Source of the DNA: JABGQS01 sp963674545
Lineage (GTDB): Bacteria > Bacillota > Clostridia > Christensenellales > SZUA-584
Assembly: GCA_963674545.2 (NCBI GenBank)
Contig: CAXXFB010000001.1
Coordinates: 3,162,001 to 3,226,000 of the forward strand
Reading direction: 5' to 3'
DNA: 64,000 bases
Under the pieces are notes generated by a model that was given only the letters and a program-made list of their open reading frames with translations, was not told where the DNA came from and made no database searches. Position numbers and translations under genes: made by a program. How positions within the stretch are numbered: the first letter of the stretch is position 1; every line of letters begins with the position of its first letter. Of the stretch, positions 54,981-62,661 are shown piece by piece.

Positions 54981-55619
54981 TTAGCTCTCTTTATGTTGAA
55001 GTATGTCCATAGACATCATAAGAAAGCCTGAGAAACCGGCGCCGCTTTTGCTGACAGAATTGTCTGTCAATTTTCTCATTTCGTTTATTTGATCTCTGTA
55101 CCTGACAAAAAAATCATAGTTTGGACGTGGCTCGTACTCAAGCCCCTCAAGCTCGAAATGTTTGATTATATCTTTAACGGTGGTGGGTTTGAAAAGCAGG
55201 TCGGTTTCAGGATAATAATAGCACCGGAACACAGTTATCAGCGTCCACTTAGCAATGCCGTATCTCGTCAGAATATCGAGTATTTGATGGAAGCCTTTTG
55301 CTTCGTCGTCAAAGAGCAGATTGCGCAGCCCGTCAATAAGAAATTCTTTTTCATCATAAGACATAGAGTTTACAGCATCACGAAACTTAGGTTTTTCGAA
55401 TACGGACACCATAGATGAGCGGGAAACGAGCTTGACCATAGAAGCAGCGGCTTTTTCAGTGTCTTCCAGCGCTTCCGGTGAAAGGTGTTCGTGCGCAAAA
55501 TCGACATGCTTATAAAGCTTATGTTTTTTACTGATTTCTTTTAGAGACTCACTTTCGAAACCTTCTGGATGAAGAGCAAAAAAAGCTTTCTGTGCTTGTT
55601 CCAACTTTTGTTTGTTCAT
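54981..55619 (-). CDS. Uncharacterised soluble protein
   Basis: 212 residues with no motif I recognise. It is predicted to be largely helical and cytosolic, with an N-terminal MNKQKLEQAQKAFFALHPEGFESE stretch, charged helices, aromatic-rich centre (RCYYYPETDLLFKP) and no membrane segment. The HPEGF/AFFALHP pattern at the start is typical of a family of hypothetical proteins in Clostridia, but I cannot assign a function. GGGCGG lies before the ATG. It is transcribed away from the YjbR gene and converges on the MutS-like gene. Confidence 0.78.
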   Translation of the reverse strand: MNKQKLEQAQKAFFALHPEGFESESLKEISKKHKLYKHVDFAHEHLSPEALEDTEKAAASMVKLVSRSSMVSVFEKPKFRDAVNSMSYDEKEFLIDGLRNLLFDDEAKGFHQILDILTRYGIAKWTLITVFRCYYYPETDLLFKPTTVKDIIKHFELEGLEYEPRPNYDFFVRYRDQINEMRKLTDNSVSKSGAGFSGFLMMSMDILQHKES

Positions 55620-55684
55620 ATTGGTTTACCGCCCTTTACAATCATATATCAATTATACATTACGGCAGCTGTATGTCAATTTGC

Positions 55685-55714
55685 TTGTACAGAAAAGCAG
55701 GACGGGTGTATAAT
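55685..55714 (+). promoter_or_regulatory. Promoter of the YjbR/MmcQ gene
   Basis: TTGTAC (55685-55690), an 18-bp spacer and TATAAT (55709-55714), 29 bp before the start. Confidence 0.55.
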
Positions 55715-55743
55715 GTTTTTAATATAAATTATGGAGCAATATT

Positions 55744-56097
55744 ATGACGAGTCAAAAAGTAAGGGAGTATCTGCTGTCTAAGAAGGGCGCACAGGAGTCG
55801 TTCCCGTTTGGGCTGGGCGTTCCGGTTTTTAAAGTGGGCGGAAAGATGTTTGCGCTTATAAACACGCACGAGGAGAGACGGAGTATAAATCTTAAGTACC
55901 CAAAAGACGATATCGAAGCTGTGCGGAGCAGCCTGCGGGGGGTAGAGCCCGGGTATCATATGAACAAGCGCCACTGGAACACGCTTTATCTTGACAGTAT
56001 AAGTGACAAAATAATAAAAGAAATGATAGATATATCTTACGGACTTATTTATGAAGCTCTGCCAAGAGCGAAGAGGGAACAGATAGACACTGAATAA
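55744..56097 (+). CDS. YjbR/MmcQ-family protein
   Basis: A 117-residue small protein of the MmcQ/YjbR family, a CyaY-like fold found in many bacteria and often called DNA-binding, although its role is unsettled. Typical stretches: the SFPFGLGVPVFKVGGKMFALI N-terminal half (the P-F-G and K-x-x-x-K-M-F-A pattern), and a C-terminal KRHWNTLYLDSISDKIIKEMI with SY..I near the end. No ribosome site is strong; GGAGCAATATT precedes the ATG. It converges on the histidine kinase gene with a 3-bp gap. Confidence 0.85.
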   Translation: MTSQKVREYLLSKKGAQESFPFGLGVPVFKVGGKMFALINTHEERRSINLKYPKDDIEAVRSSLRGVEPGYHMNKRHWNTLYLDSISDKIIKEMIDISYGLIYEALPRAKREQIDTE

Positions 56098-56100
56098 GAT

Positions 56101-57444
56101 TTATTTGTTCAGCTCAATCCTGAAGAAAGCGCCGCCGACATTGCTATTGCCTATCGTGAAATGTCCGCCATGCGCTTTTATTATTTCGTTGACTATGGAG
56201 AGCCCTATACCGCTGCCGTTACTCTTCTCACGGGCAAAGCCGCCAAGAAGGTTGCCTAAAGCTTCCGGCTCAAAGCCGTTTCCGTCGTCGGATATTGTTA
56301 TCTCCACTGTATTTTCAAGCTCTTTTGTTTCTGTCTTTATCAGAGACTTAGCATATTTAGTGCAGTTAGAGAGTATATTTACAAAAGCACGGTAGAGTTT
56401 GTCGCCATCAACCAAAACAAGCGGCAGTTTTTTTGGTGTATAGTCTATGTCTATATCCCCGAGGATCGCAACGCTCTCTATACTTTCAATTGCGCCCTCC
56501 AGCAGCTTTGAGATGTCTTGCTCATCAAAGCTGAACATTTCTATGTTGCTTTCTATCTTGCTTAGAAGAACTATGTTTTCGGTAAGTTTTTTGATACGAA
56601 GGCTTTCACTCATAATGACGTCGAGAGGCTTTTCAATGTCTTCGAACACACCGCTTTTTATGCCTTCTGCGTAGCCGTAGATGGACGTAAGAGGCGTTTT
56701 TATCTCGTGAGATATCTGCCTGAACAGCCTGTCTTTCTCTGCATCGTGCTCCTTTAAGCTTTGCGCCATACTGCTTACTGCGACAGAGAGGTCTTCTATC
56801 TCGTCGTTGGTCCTGGCGGTAAACGTTTCGTCGAAGTTGCGCTTTTCGTATTGTTTGGTAATGTTCGTAAGCTTGACAATTGGCTTTGTTATTCGCCGTG
56901 AGATAAAAACCGTTACCAGAATGGAAACCAGAGAAAGCGCTGTTATGGATACTGCGAGCGCAATTGTAAAGCTCTTTGTCATCTCGCGTATGCTCTTTAT
57001 GGAAAGGATCGAAATTATGACACTGTCGGCACCGGTGCCGGACATACTTTCGGTAGATATGGTGCAAAGGTATTCCTGACCTTCTACGGTGAGGCGTATC
57101 ACTTTCTTTTTTGCTTTTACATAGCTTTGAATAACGGGCTGAGGATCGAAGTCATCACCGAAGTTTTCATCGCTGCTGTATTCAAGGCTGAGCCCGTCGG
57201 GTGTTCTGGTGTAGATGAGGTTTACGCTATCTGTCAGCACCCTGTAGACAGCAGGCTGCTGTATTCGGTTGTTGACGTACAGCGTAGTAGTTACCCGGTT
57301 TTCTATTATCAACTGAGACTGAATGTCACTAAGGGCATTGTTGTTGGCTATCACTAAAACGATAGTGAAAAAAATGAGCAGTGAAAGAACCACTATGAGA
57401 ACGTTGGTCAGCGTGAGTTTTTTAGTTATGCTATTTCTTTTCAT
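56101..57444 (-). CDS. HAMP-containing sensor histidine kinase
   Basis: 447 residues. An N-terminal membrane helix (about 13-33), an extracytoplasmic sensor region (about 34-160), a second helix (about 162-182), a HAMP linker, the dimerisation helix with the phospho-acceptor histidine at about residue 246 (RQISHEIKTPLTSIYGYAEG), and an ATPase domain with N box (NILSNCTKYAKS), G1 (ISDDGNGFEP) and G2 (NGSGIGLSIV). The start ATG lies inside the end of the regulator gene (14-bp overlap, GGTGAACC upstream). It forms a pair with the upstream response regulator; the signal is unknown but envelope-related given the neighbours. Confidence 0.95.
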   Translation of the reverse strand: MKRNSITKKLTLTNVLIVVLSLLIFFTIVLVIANNNALSDIQSQLIIENRVTTTLYVNNRIQQPAVYRVLTDSVNLIYTRTPDGLSLEYSSDENFGDDFDPQPVIQSYVKAKKKVIRLTVEGQEYLCTISTESMSGTGADSVIISILSIKSIREMTKSFTIALAVSITALSLVSILVTVFISRRITKPIVKLTNITKQYEKRNFDETFTARTNDEIEDLSVAVSSMAQSLKEHDAEKDRLFRQISHEIKTPLTSIYGYAEGIKSGVFEDIEKPLDVIMSESLRIKKLTENIVLLSKIESNIEMFSFDEQDISKLLEGAIESIESVAILGDIDIDYTPKKLPLVLVDGDKLYRAFVNILSNCTKYAKSLIKTETKELENTVEITISDDGNGFEPEALGNLLGGFAREKSNGSGIGLSIVNEIIKAHGGHFTIGNSNVGGAFFRIELNK

Positions 57445-58126
57445 CCGGTTCACCGATCCTGTAACCATAGCCCCAGACTGTCTGTATCATGCACTGACCG
57501 CCGAGCCCCAGCATCTTTTTACGCAGGCGTTTTATGATGTGGTCTACCTGCCTTGAGTCGCCGTAATAATCGTAGCCCCACACCTTTTCTATTATTTGTT
57601 CTCTTGAGAAGGCACGTTTCTGGTTCCCCAGGAACAGCGCAAGAAGGTCGAATTCTTTGGCTGTCGTCGGAAGGGGAGCGTCTCCTATATAGGCTTGTCT
57701 GCTGCCCGGGTCCAGCTTTAGGTCGAGACAGGAAAGCATGCTGTCCTTTTCGGTATTCTCGTAGCGGTCCAGCCTGAAAAAGGTGTTCTTTATTTTTATG
57801 AGCAGTTCTCTGAAGCTTATAGGTTTGCTGATATAGTCGTCGCTGCCAAGCTCCAGGCCAAGAACACGGTCTATCTCGTCGTTGTTTGCGGATATCATGA
57901 AAATGGGTACCATGCTGGTTTTTCTTATTTCACGTGTGAGGTCGTAACCCGTCATTTCCGGCATAACGATATCTGTTATTATAAGATCGCAGGGGTGTAC
58001 TAAAAAAGCATCCAGCAGGCTTTTGCCGTTGTAGAAGACACTTACTTCGTATCCGGCGCTTGAAAGATGTGATTTGAGCAATTCACATATTTGTTTATCG
58101 TCATCAGCAACGTAGATTCTTTTCAT
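57431..58126 (-). CDS. OmpR/PhoB-family response regulator
   Basis: 231 residues. Receiver domain with acidic pocket (VADDDKQ), phospho-acceptor Asp52 (DLIITDIVMPEM) and Lys101 (YISKPISF); C-terminal winged helix with LTTAKEFDLLALFLGN-like start, a recognition region VWGYDYYGDSRQVDHIIKRLRKK and the final VWGYGYR. Proteins of this class bind head-to-tail 11-bp direct repeats. Two matching repeat sites lie upstream of the exported proteins next door. A minus-strand TATAAT lies about 25-30 bp upstream of its start, after the hairpin that ends the preceding gene. Confidence 0.95.
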   Translation of the reverse strand: MKRIYVADDDKQICELLKSHLSSAGYEVSVFYNGKSLLDAFLVHPCDLIITDIVMPEMTGYDLTREIRKTSMVPIFMISANNDEIDRVLGLELGSDDYISKPISFRELLIKIKNTFFRLDRYENTEKDSMLSCLDLKLDPGSRQAYIGDAPLPTTAKEFDLLALFLGNQKRAFSREQIIEKVWGYDYYGDSRQVDHIIKRLRKKMLGLGGQCMIQTVWGYGYRIGEPDEKK

Positions 58127-58174
58127 TAGCTTTCGCCCTTTTTTGTTATATTATAGCACAGCGGATAGTATAAG

Positions 58175-58203
58175 AATAGCTCGCAGATGTGCTGCGAGCT
58201 ATT
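58175..58203 (-). terminator. Hairpin between the repeat-protein gene and the response regulator
   Basis: A 12-bp perfect stem (AATAGCTCGCAG with CTGCGAGCTATT) and a 5-nt loop, 28 bp after the repeat-protein stop. The T run is poor on the minus strand, so read-through into the regulator gene is possible. Confidence 0.65.
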
Positions 58204-58230
58204 TTAAACGTTTGTAAGCCGGCGTTATGG

Positions 58231-58941
58231 TCAGTTGTTTTGACCGACACCTGCGCCTGTACCTGTGCCTGCTCCAACTCCTGTACCTGTGCCTGCTCCG
58301 GGTCCGTTGCCTGCACCGTCAGGCTTCCAGCCTTCACGAAGTTTCTGGGCGTATTCGTCCAGAGTCAGCCCGAGCTGCTCTGCACGGTCTTCCATAAGCT
58401 GTTTGCGGTCACGCAGGCGCTGTGCATACTCGTCAAGCGTCAGTCCAAGCTGTTCCGCACGGTTCTCCATAAGCTCTTTTCTGTCGCATAGCTGCTGTTT
58501 GTACTCATCAAGTGTCAGCCCCAGTTCGTTTGCACGCCGTGTCATAAGCAGCTGTCTGTCACGGAGCTGCTGTTTGTACTCGTCGAGCGTCAGCCCGAGC
58601 TCGTTTGCACGATTGGCCATGAGCAGCTGTCTGTCGCGGAGCTGCAGCTTGTACTCGTCAAGCGTCAGCCCAAGCGCATTCGCACGCTGTGCCATCAGTG
58701 TCTGACGTTCCTGCAGGTGTGCTTTATATTCATCGAGTGTCATCCCTAGAGCCTGTGCCCTGGCTTCTATTGCAGCTTTTAACTGGGCTATATACTCATC
58801 GAGAGTCAGCCCAAGCTGCTCTGCACGGTCCTGCCATCTTTGCAGCAGGTCATCGATATCCTGATCGTCGGCAGCGAAAGCGACCGAAGCCGTTACCACC
58901 ATCAGTACTATTACCAATAAAATCGATACTATCTTTTTCAT
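58231..58941 (-). CDS. Exported protein of seven 25-residue LGLTLDEY repeats
   Basis: 236 residues. A clear signal peptide (1-23, KKIVSILLVIVLMVV then ASVAFA) is followed by seven repeats (about residues 39-203; mostly exactly 25 residues, the first 22) with the pattern RA-x2-LG-L/M-TLDEY-x3-L-x-DR-x2-LM, then a Gly/Thr/Ala-rich tail (GAGTGTGVGAG). Each repeat is probably a helix-turn-helix hairpin. The start at 58941 is set by AAGGAGGACAG; the frame is open 14 codons further. I do not recognise a named family. Its promoter carries the same 11-bp box as the lipoprotein gene upstream, and it lies just before the two-component pair. Perhaps it is an envelope-stress periplasm-like/wall protein; this is inference. 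Confidence 0.88.
   Translation of the reverse strand: MKKIVSILLVIVLMVVTASVAFAADDQDIDDLLQRWQDRAEQLGLTLDEYIAQLKAAIEARAQALGMTLDEYKAHLQERQTLMAQRANALGLTLDEYKLQLRDRQLLMANRANELGLTLDEYKQQLRDRQLLMTRRANELGLTLDEYKQQLCDRKELMENRAEQLGLTLDEYAQRLRDRKQLMEDRAEQLGLTLDEYAQKLREGWKPDGAGNGPGAGTGTGVGAGTGTGAGVGQNN
58333..58827 (-). repeat. Seven tandem 75-bp coding repeats
   Basis: In-frame 75-bp units encoding LG(L/M)TLDEY repeats of the exported protein. Units are similar but not identical, with silent and conservative changes, so they are kept by selection and are not simple slippage. Confidence 0.9.
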
Positions 58942-58983
58942 ATCTGTCCTCCTTAACTTCTCTTGGATTACTTTGTTGAGCAC

Positions 58984-59028
58984 ATTATATCCTGTAAATG
59001 TGTATTTAATATGCTGTAAATGTGGCAG
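58984..59028 (-). promoter_or_regulatory. Repeat-protein promoter with response-regulator boxes
   Basis: Minus-strand -10 TATAAT (plus 58984-58989). Box AAATGTGGCAG (plus 59018-59028) and a degenerate box AAATGTGTATT (58996-59006), 22 bp apart. The distances to the -10 are identical to those at the lipoprotein promoter. Confidence 0.7.
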
Positions 59029-59042
59029 ATGTTTGGCAATTG

Positions 59043-59447
59043 CTAGTTGCCTTCAAGCGCTTCAAGTTCTGCCAGCAGCGCTTCGAGCTCTTCAAGCTCG
59101 CTTAGCTCGAGCAGCTCTTCTAAGTCTGTTATTTCTTCCAGTTCCTCGAGCTCTTCAAGCTCGCTGAGTGATGCCAGCTCATCGAGTTCTTTTAAGTCCT
59201 GCTCGTTCAGAGTTTCGATATCTTCCATATCTTCCGAGCTTGTCAAGTCTTCCGTATCTGACATATCTTGTGCATCTGCGAGGTCTTGTGCATCTGCAAG
59301 GTCCTCTGCTTCGGCAAGATCTTCGAGCTCCAGTATCTCTTCGAGTTCCTGTAAGTCTTTTATGTCTGCTGCGTTCTCACTTTTGCAGCCGAACGAGAAA
59401 AGCAAGGCTGCTGCTAATAGTAAGAACACTAGAGTTTTAAGTTTCAT
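59043..59447 (-). CDS. Very acidic Glu/Leu-rich lipoprotein
   Basis: 134 residues. A lipoprotein signal peptide ends in the lipobox LFSFGC (cysteine at about residue 21), so the mature protein should be lipid-anchored on the outer face of the membrane. The remainder is low-complexity: runs of LEELEELEE-, LADAQDLADAQD- and SELEEL-type units, almost without basic residues after residue 30, probably forming one long acidic helix or coiled coil. It starts after GGAGG. No family recognised. It could bind cations or basic wall-active peptides, but there is no direct evidence. First gene of the minus-strand group that runs to the two-component system. Confidence 0.88.
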   Translation of the reverse strand: MKLKTLVFLLLAAALLFSFGCKSENAADIKDLQELEEILELEDLAEAEDLADAQDLADAQDMSDTEDLTSSEDMEDIETLNEQDLKELDELASLSELEELEELEEITDLEELLELSELEELEALLAELEALEGN

Positions 59448-59487
59448 ATAAACCTCCGTTTTGCCATATACTCAAGATGATATTATC

Positions 59488-59543
59488 ATAATAGACCGAA
59501 AATATGTAAGTTTAATGCTTTAAATGTGGCAGAAATGTGGCAG
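59488..59543 (-). promoter_or_regulatory. Lipoprotein promoter with three response-regulator boxes
   Basis: Minus-strand -10 TATTAT (plus 59488-59493). Two perfect tandem boxes AAATGTGGCAG (59522-59532, 59533-59543) and a degenerate box AAATATGTAAG (59500-59510), all in an 11-bp register. Confidence 0.72.
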
Positions 59544-59680
59544 AAGCCGTATGGCCTTGCATAATTCTGATAGGAAGAGTAAAAAAAATTGAAAAATAAT
59601 GGGAAAAATATCAAAAGGGGAGTGTAAAATCCGTAAAATATGTTATAGTATAACTATAAAATAAAGGGAGGGAGATACAT

Positions 59681-59992
59681 ATGAGCAGACAAAATAAAAA
59701 GAGACTTCTTTTTGCCATAGGATTGTTTATTATCGCTGCAAGTGTGATAATTCTATTCATTCTTCCTTTTGATATATTAGCGTACTATATACTTCATTTT
59801 GTGATAATAATCGGTCTTACGTGCGTCAGCGTTTCAATGATCATGCATGTAAGAGACAATAAGGAAAGAGATGAGCTAAGATTCAGGGTCTTGAAAATGG
59901 TTAGCTATGCTCTGCTTTTCATAACGGCTGCATTTTTTGGAATAGTATTGTTCACGTTGATATTGGTATTCTTTGTCTGGAAGTTATTTTAA
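59681..59992 (+). CDS. Small three-helix membrane protein
   Basis: 103 residues with three hydrophobic helices (about 8-29, 31-52 and 74-100) and a charged cytosolic loop (MHVRDNKERDELRFRVLK) between the second and third. No family recognised. The start ATG follows AGGGAGGGAG, a strong ribosome site. It is divergent from the lipoprotein gene and 92 bp upstream of a DsrE-family gene on the same strand. The upstream 130 bp is very AT-rich; a TATAGT with TG before it (about 59643) may be the -10. Confidence 0.75.
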   Translation: MSRQNKKRLLFAIGLFIIAASVIILFILPFDILAYYILHFVIIIGLTCVSVSMIMHVRDNKERDELRFRVLKMVSYALLFITAAFFGIVLFTLILVFFVWKLF

Positions 59993-60084
59993 AAGAGCCG
60001 GCAAAAGAATATATAAGCTTTAACATATATATAAAAGTTCATTTTTTATAGAGAATAAAACAGAATATAAGGGGGAAAGAGAGA

Positions 60085-60432
60085 ATGAAAGAAAGCCCTA
60101 GCAAACTGGCGGTATTGTGGACATCAGCAGACCGCGAAGTAGCGCTTAATATGGTCTTTATGTACACTAAAAATGCGAAAAAGAATGGATGGTTCGACGA
60201 AGTCAAGCTTATAGTATGGGGCCCGAGCGCAAAGCTGCTGGCAGAAGATTTCGAGCTTCAGGCTTATTTTAAAAACATGGTGGAGATTGGAGTGGAGGCT
60301 ATAGCATGTAAATCATGCGCCGACTCTTACGGAGTTTCAGATGCTCTTGAGAATCTGGGTGTAGATGTTTTTTATGTTGGAGAAGCATTTACTAATATAT
60401 TAAAAGATGATTATACAATGATAACTGTATAG
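60085..60432 (+). CDS. DsrE-family protein with conserved cysteine pair
   Basis: 115 residues with the DsrE-like pattern: an N-terminal strand LAVLWTSADREVALNMVFMY, a central strand VKLIVWGPSAKLLAED, and a C-terminal block IACKSCADSYGVSDALENLG with a CxxC pair. This form, often annotated as a DsrE family protein, is common in anaerobes and may bind thiols or act near Fe-S or tetrapyrrole metabolism; no partner is adjacent. The start follows AGGGGGAAAG. It differs clearly from the other DsrE protein at 1851-2177. Confidence 0.78.
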   Translation: MKESPSKLAVLWTSADREVALNMVFMYTKNAKKNGWFDEVKLIVWGPSAKLLAEDFELQAYFKNMVEIGVEAIACKSCADSYGVSDALENLGVDVFYVGEAFTNILKDDYTMITV

Positions 60433-60449
60433 CAGTGTATCAAATGCGC

Positions 60450-60478
60450 TTGAATGTTTGCAGAGCGGTTGTTATAAT
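60450..60478 (+). promoter_or_regulatory. tex promoter
   Basis: TTGAAT (60450-60455), a 17-bp spacer and TATAAT (60473-60478) with TGT directly before it (extended -10). Strong promoter, 31 bp before the start. Confidence 0.8.
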
Positions 60479-60508
60479 CCTATGGTATAACTTTTGAGCG
60501 GAGGAATT

Positions 60509-62653
60509 ATGACGGACATTATAGGCAAGATCGCCGGAGAACTTGGAATAAAACAGCAGCAGGTCAAAAGCGCTGTAGAGCTTATTGACGAAGGCAATAC
60601 TATACCGTTTATCTCCAGATATAGGAAAGAAGCTACTGGAGGGCTTTCTGACGATATATTGAGGGAGCTGGAAAAACGGCTGGTCGCGCAGCGCAAGCTG
60701 GAAGAGAGAAAAACGGAAGTTCTGCGTCTTATAGAAGAAGCGGGCAGCCTGACACCGGAGATATCAAAAAGCATACAGAGTGCAGTTAGCCTGACTGAAA
60801 TTGACGATATATATCGGCCTTTCCGGCCAAAGAGGCGAACAAGAGCGTCAGTTGCTATGGAGAAAGGGCTTGGAGCGCTTGCGGATATGATAATTGAACA
60901 GAAGGCAAGTGATGAAGAAATATTACGCAGAGCGGAAGAGTTCGTTGATGCCGAGAAGGGCGTTGAAAGCGCTGAAGAAGCTATAGCCGGAGCTAAGGAC
61001 ATCGCAGCAGAGGTTTTTTCAGATAATGCGGAACTTCGGGGCAGGCTGAGACGCTGGATAATGCTTAACGGCGAAATAAGCTCTAAAGCGCTGACCGACA
61101 AGAGCACAGTTTATGATACGTATTATGATTTCTCTGTTTTAGTAAAAAACATCAAACCGCACCAGACTATGGCGCTGCGGCGTGGAGAGAAAGAGAAGAT
61201 ATTGTCCGTAAAGACAGAGGCGGACGAAGACGGGGCTATGGATATATTATTGCGTACGGTGTCAAAGACCAGACAGCCAGGCGCACTTTTTATGCAGTCT
61301 GCTTTAGATTCTTATAAGAGGCTTGTTTTTCCGTCGATCGAGAGAGAGATAAGAAACATAATAGCGGAAGACGCAGACGAGCAGGCTATCAAGCTTTTTG
61401 CAGAGAACCTTAAAAACCTGCTGCTTCAGCCGCCTCTAAAAGGAAAAACAGTACTGGCTCTGGACCCGGGCTTTAGGACGGGAAACAAGGCGGCAGTAGT
61501 TGACGCTACCGGTAAGGTGCTGGACACCGGCGTCGTTTACATGACTCTTAAGAACCACGACATCGAAAAGGCGAATAAGCAGCTAAGTGCACTGATAGAA
61601 AAGCACGGTGTGGAAATAATAGCTATAGGAAACGGCACTGCGGGCAGGGAGACTGAGCTGGCGGTAGCTGCGCTGATAAAAAAGCTGGGCAGGAACATCA
61701 GCTATGTTATCGTAAACGAAGCAGGCGCTTCGGTATATTCCGCTTCGAAACTTGGTTCGGACGAGTTCCCGGATTTTGACGTGGCGTTAAGAAGCGCTGT
61801 ATCAATAGCACGAAGGCTTCAGGACCCTCTTGCGGAGCTTGTAAAGATCGAACCGAATGCGATAGGCGTTGGACAATATCAGCATGATGTTAACCAGAAG
61901 CAGCTTTCACAAAGCCTTGACGGCGTTGTGGAATATTGCGTCAATGAAGTGGGTGTTGACTTGAATACAGCTTCGGCGCCGCTTTTAAAGCAGGTTTCAG
62001 GGATATCCGGTACTGTAGCGGAGAATATAGTGAAATACAGAGAGAACCGCGGACGGTTTGTGTGCAGAAGCGGACTGCTAAGTGTGCCAAAACTCGGCAG
62101 CAAAGCATTTGAGCAGTGTGCAGGGTTTTTGCGCATACTGGACGGCGAAAATATACTGGACAATACTGCCATACACCCGGAATCGTATCCGGCGGTCAAC
62201 AAGCTTCTGAAGTTGTCTGGTTATAAAAAGGCTGACAAAGAGTCGATCGCAAAGCTTAGAAGCAGTCTTGACAACTTAGACAAAGCAAAGACTGCTGCGG
62301 ATATAGGCGTTGGAGAGATGACACTGAAGGATATCATTGCCGAACTGAAAAAACCGGGCCGTGACCCGAGAGAGAGCCTTGACGGGCCGGAACTGAGAGT
62401 AGACGTCCTCAGTATGGAAGATTTAAAGGAAGGCATGTTGCTGACGGGCACAGTAAGGAACGTAATCGACTTCGGCGCTTTTGTAGACATAGGCGTACAT
62501 CAGGACGGACTTGTGCATATATCGCAGCTGAGCGACAGTTATGTTAAACATCCTATGAACATCGTTTCCGTGGGAGACATAGTGAAAGTAAAAGTATTGA
62601 ACGTGGATCTCGAAAAGAAACGAATTTCACTCAGCATGAAGAACACAGACTAA
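60509..62653 (+). CDS. tex: Tex RNA-binding transcription accessory protein
   Basis: 714 residues, the full Tex length. An N-terminal helical part with IPFISRYRKEATGGLSD, a YqgF/RNase H-like domain with LALDPGFRTGNKAAVVD, the IGNGTAGRETE block, a helix-hairpin-helix pair (LNTASAPLLKQVSGI, FVCRSGLLSVPKLG) and a C-terminal S1 RNA-binding domain (GTVRNVIDFGAFVDIGVHQDGLVHISQLSD). Tex relates to eukaryotic Spt6 and binds nucleic acids near RNA polymerase. The ATG at 60509 follows GCGGAGGA. The HAD gene follows after 8 bp. Confidence 0.95.
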   Translation: MTDIIGKIAGELGIKQQQVKSAVELIDEGNTIPFISRYRKEATGGLSDDILRELEKRLVAQRKLEERKTEVLRLIEEAGSLTPEISKSIQSAVSLTEIDDIYRPFRPKRRTRASVAMEKGLGALADMIIEQKASDEEILRRAEEFVDAEKGVESAEEAIAGAKDIAAEVFSDNAELRGRLRRWIMLNGEISSKALTDKSTVYDTYYDFSVLVKNIKPHQTMALRRGEKEKILSVKTEADEDGAMDILLRTVSKTRQPGALFMQSALDSYKRLVFPSIEREIRNIIAEDADEQAIKLFAENLKNLLLQPPLKGKTVLALDPGFRTGNKAAVVDATGKVLDTGVVYMTLKNHDIEKANKQLSALIEKHGVEIIAIGNGTAGRETELAVAALIKKLGRNISYVIVNEAGASVYSASKLGSDEFPDFDVALRSAVSIARRLQDPLAELVKIEPNAIGVGQYQHDVNQKQLSQSLDGVVEYCVNEVGVDLNTASAPLLKQVSGISGTVAENIVKYRENRGRFVCRSGLLSVPKLGSKAFEQCAGFLRILDGENILDNTAIHPESYPAVNKLLKLSGYKKADKESIAKLRSSLDNLDKAKTAADIGVGEMTLKDIIAELKKPGRDPRESLDGPELRVDVLSMEDLKEGMLLTGTVRNVIDFGAFVDIGVHQDGLVHISQLSDSYVKHPMNIVSVGDIVKVKVLNVDLEKKRISLSMKNTD

Positions 62654-62661
62654 GGAGAGAT

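Noticed and set aside
58333..58827. Regular 75-bp repeats resembling a CRISPR array
   Set aside because: The units are directly joined, code for a conserved 25-residue motif and vary at silent positions; there are no unique spacers.
59047..59451. Serine-rich open frame on the plus strand opposite the acidic lipoprotein
   Set aside because: It is the exact complement of GAG/CTT-rich codons; the minus-strand frame has a signal peptide, lipobox and GGAGG site.
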